From Ornithinibacillus sp. 4-3 (GTDB taxonomy: Bacteria; Bacillota; Bacilli; Bacillales; Amphibacillaceae), in NCBI RefSeq assembly GCF_040958695.1, contig NZ_CP162599.1, positions 3,630,001 to 3,694,000 on the forward strand: a stretch of 64,000 bases of DNA. Direction: 5' to 3'. Of this stretch, positions 61,935-64,000 are shown one piece after another (positions within the stretch are counted from its first letter, which is position 1; each line of letters starts with the position of its first letter). The notes beneath the pieces were generated by a model. That model did no database searches and was not told where the DNA came from. It worked only from the letters and a program-made list of their open reading frames with translations. Made by a program: the position numbers and the translations under genes.

Positions 61935-62549
61935 TTAAGGCTTAATTACAACATATCGGTGTGGCTCTACACCATCCGAATAAGTGGAAACATCTTTTCT
62001 GTTTTGTAAGACAGTATGAATGATTTTCCTCTCATATGCAGGCATTGGTTCTAAGGAAACTTTTTTCTTGATTCGTAAAGCTTTTGCTGCCAATTTTTCA
62101 GCTAACACTTCTAATGTTTCTTCACGACGCTTACGATAGCCTTCTGCATCTAATGTTACACGATAAAATTGTTGACTATCTTTATTAATTACCAATTGCA
62201 CGAGGTACTGCAATGCATTTAATGTTTGACCACGTTTTCCAATTAATAAAGCAATCTTTTCGCCATTCATTTCAAAGCTTACATGTTTGTCTTTTACAGT
62301 GGTTGTAAGTTCAATATCTACACCCATGTTTTTTGTTACTTCTTTAATAAATTCTTCTGTTTCTTCTATCTGATTTTTAAGCAATGCTACACTAACAATT
62401 GCTAATTTTGAACCAAAAATTCCAAGGAAACCTTTGCTTCCTTCATCAATTACTTTAACTTCGACCCTATCTAAAGTTGTATTTAACTGCTCTAATGCAG
62501 ATTGGATCGCTTCATCAACGGTCTGACCACTAGCAGTTATCTCTCTCAC
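61935..62549 (-). CDS. jag: Jag (KhpB), RNA-binding protein
   Basis: 204 residues. N-terminal Jag domain ([20 protein letters not shown], ~1-50) with a following linker, KH domain carrying [18 protein letters not shown] (GxxG, ~95-110), and R3H domain ([24 protein letters not shown] end, R...H). GTG start 62549 overlaps the spoIIIJ stop by 4 bp. Works with KhpA as a global RNA chaperone in other Firmicutes and affects cell division or sporulation. Confidence 0.94.
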   Translation of the reverse strand: MREITASGQTVDEAIQSALEQLNTTLDRVEVKVIDEGSKGFLGIFGSKLAIVSVALLKNQIEETEEFIKEVTKNMGVDIELTTTVKDKHVSFEMNGEKIALLIGKRGQTLNALQYLVQLVINKDSQQFYRVTLDAEGYRKRREETLEVLAEKLAAKALRIKKKVSLEPMPAYERKIIHTVLQNRKDVSTYSDGVEPHRYVVIKP

Positions 62550-63319
62550 TTATTTTCTCCTCCATTGTTCCCTTTAAACATTGGCTTGCGAATAAAAAGA
62601 GTTTGCACAACCATGAAAATGTTTCCTACTACCCAGTACAATGCTAATGCAGATGGGAAGAACATTGCGAAAACAGCAATCATAATTGGCATTAAATATA
62701 ACATAACAACCATTTGTGGATTCTGTGCTGCTGGACTTCCTGCCATCATTAGTTTTTGCTGTAAGAAAGTTGCTCCACCAGCAATTAATGGTAATATATA
62801 ATACGGATCTGATGCACCTAATTGGAACCATAAAAAGCTATGCTCTTTAATTTCTGCAGTACGCATAATTGCATGGTACATAGCAATCAATATTGGCATT
62901 TGTATGAATAATGGTAAACATCCAGCTAATGGGTTAACTCCATGCTTTTGGAATAATGCCATTGTTTCTTCTTGTAGTTTCTTTTGTGTGTTTGCATCTT
63001 TTGAACTGTATTTTTGTTGAATTTCTTTTAACTCAGGTTGAATATCCTGCATTGCTTTAGAGCTCTTTAATTGTTTTACGTTTAATGGTAATAATATAAT
63101 TCGAATAATAATTGTTACGATAACAATAGCTAATCCATAGTCATTAGTAAATAATTCAGCAAAATATGTAATTAACCAAGACATTGGATATACAAATACT
63201 GAATTCCAAATTCCTGTACTTTCAGAAGAGATTGGTTCGTTAATTTCTGTACAACCAGAAAGTAACATTGCTGCAGCAATCAATGAAAGTAGTAAAAATA
63301 ACTTTTTACGACTACCCAA
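62546..63319 (-). CDS. spoIIIJ: SpoIIIJ/YidC-type membrane protein insertase (lipoprotein)
   Basis: 257 residues from TTG 63319, with AGGAGG 7 nt upstream; a longer frame from 63340 lacks a site. Lipobox LLSGC at the end of the signal helix predicts a lipid-anchored Cys. Then five membrane segments: [40 protein letters not shown] (hydrophilic groove Arg included), [20 protein letters not shown], and two C-terminal helices. It inserts membrane proteins independently or with SecYEG; in B. subtilis it is needed for forespore SigG activity. Confidence 0.95.
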   Translation of the reverse strand: MGSRKKLFLLLSLIAAAMLLSGCTEINEPISSESTGIWNSVFVYPMSWLITYFAELFTNDYGLAIVIVTIIIRIILLPLNVKQLKSSKAMQDIQPELKEIQQKYSSKDANTQKKLQEETMALFQKHGVNPLAGCLPLFIQMPILIAMYHAIMRTAEIKEHSFLWFQLGASDPYYILPLIAGGATFLQQKLMMAGSPAAQNPQMVVMLYLMPIMIAVFAMFFPSALALYWVVGNIFMVVQTLFIRKPMFKGNNGGENK

Positions 63320-63410
63320 AACAGTTCCTCCTAAAATCAACCTACACCTAATTGATCGATATCGCTCACTGCAAATATATCATTTAAGCGAGAGTCTTTC
63401 ATAATAAAAA

Positions 63411-63749
63411 TCATTTCCATAAATGCTGTTTAGAGAGTAAATGAATTAAACTCTTCTTTACTTCATGATAATTCATTTCATTTGTTGGTTTTCTTGCTAT
63501 TACAATAATATTTAAAGTCGGTAAAATTGAATCTTCTAATTCCAAAAAGCATTGTCTAATGTAACGCTTGATACGGTTTCTAATTACTGCATTTCCTATT
63601 TTTTTACCAACAGATATACCGACTCGAAAATGCTTTTGCATTGGATCTTCCATGTAATAAATAACTAACTGTCGATTAGCAAAGGATTTTCCTTTACGAA
63701 ATACGTATTGAAACTCTTCATTCTCTTTAATTCGATATGCTTTTTTCAT
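63411..63749 (-). CDS. rnpA: RnpA, ribonuclease P protein component
   Basis: 112 residues. [20 protein letters not shown] at the N-terminus, the RNR motif in [19 protein letters not shown] (~55-73). Binds RNase P RNA to mature tRNA 5' ends. Follows rpmH and is separated from it by a terminator-like hairpin (63814-63836). Confidence 0.97.
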   Translation of the reverse strand: MKKAYRIKENEEFQYVFRKGKSFANRQLVIYYMEDPMQKHFRVGISVGKKIGNAVIRNRIKRYIRQCFLELEDSILPTLNIIVIARKPTNEMNYHEVKKSLIHLLSKQHLWK

Positions 63750-63807
63750 TTTATCACCTTACTAATCCTATCCAACACAACATTTTCAAAATTCTTACAT
63801 AAAGTGG

Positions 63808-63836
63808 AAAAAACCACTGATAAAAATCTTCAGTGG
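63808..63836 (-). terminator. Terminator or attenuator between rpmH and rnpA
   Basis: Arms CCACTGA and TCAGTGG with a 9-nt loop, then TTTTTT on the minus strand. It lies 2 bp after the rpmH stop; partial read-through would set the rpmH:rnpA ratio. Confidence 0.75.
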
Positions 63837-63837
63837 C

Positions 63838-63972
<135 letters not shown>

Positions 63973-64000
63973 CTATAAAGCACCTCCTAGGAGCTAGATA

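Overview
The window is a low-GC Firmicutes chromosome segment. Gene content and order point to Bacillaceae, probably an Oceanobacillus/Virgibacillus-like salt- or alkali-tolerant genus. The genus is inferred from a complete Mrp Na+/H+ antiporter operon, AT-rich intergenic DNA and recurrent intergenic repeats of a kind I associate with halotolerant bacilli. The right edge carries the classical origin-proximal set read toward the left: rpmH, rnpA, spoIIIJ/yidC, jag, mnmE, mnmG, rsmG, noc, soj/parA, spo0J/parB. dnaA and oriC should therefore lie just beyond base 64000. No tRNA, rRNA, CRISPR array, prophage or transposase gene was found.

Layout. 1-2.1 kb: 3' end of a FdhF/YdeP-type molybdopterin oxidoreductase and fdhD. 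2.1-5.5 kb: an ECF sigma factor, a membrane anti-sigma factor and an asparagine synthetase-like protein with Ser in place of the catalytic Cys, one probable operon behind an ECF-type promoter. 5.5-12.6 kb: a KdpD-type Usp-domain protein divergent from mrpABCDEFG. 12.6-18.3 kb: rlmN, a luciferase-like monooxygenase, a hotdog thioesterase, a fosmidomycin-resistance-type MFS exporter and an NDH-2-like flavoprotein. 18.3-23 kb: a three-gene exopolysaccharide locus (GH113-like hydrolase, DUF2334 deacetylase-like protein, GT2 synthase) behind a consensus sigma-A promoter and a 250-nt leader. 23-33 kb: two GNAT acetyltransferases, a SEC-C/TPR protein, a YtcJ-like amidohydrolase, mgtE, dppA, an ABC exporter and a small orphan.

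33.5-46 kb: the envelope-control operon walRK-yycH-yycI-yycJ-htrA, then, further upstream, yybS-gdpP-rplI-dnaC. A 234-bp MITE-like element sits between walR and dnaC, where purA lies in B. subtilis. 46-48.2 kb: a DUF1189-like membrane protein, a decayed fibronectin-III-like remnant and a creatininase-family enzyme. 48.3-55.7 kb: rpsF-ssb-rpsR, ychF, a DUF951 protein, mscS, a DUF554 protein, an aminotransferase-V/cysteine-desulfurase-like gene, and parAB. 56-64 kb: noc to rpmH.

Chromosome-organisation signals are dense: two exact parS matches (one inside a coding sequence), two near-matches to the Noc-binding sequence, two clusters of DnaA-box-like 9-mers (upstream of jag/mnmE and beside htrA), and a LexA-box-like palindrome upstream of rpsF-ssb-rpsR. 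The most unusual gene group is the ECF sigma / anti-sigma / Cys-less AsnB operon. AsnB-type amidotransferases can amidate peptidoglycan, so a sigma-controlled envelope-modification role is an attractive but untested inference.
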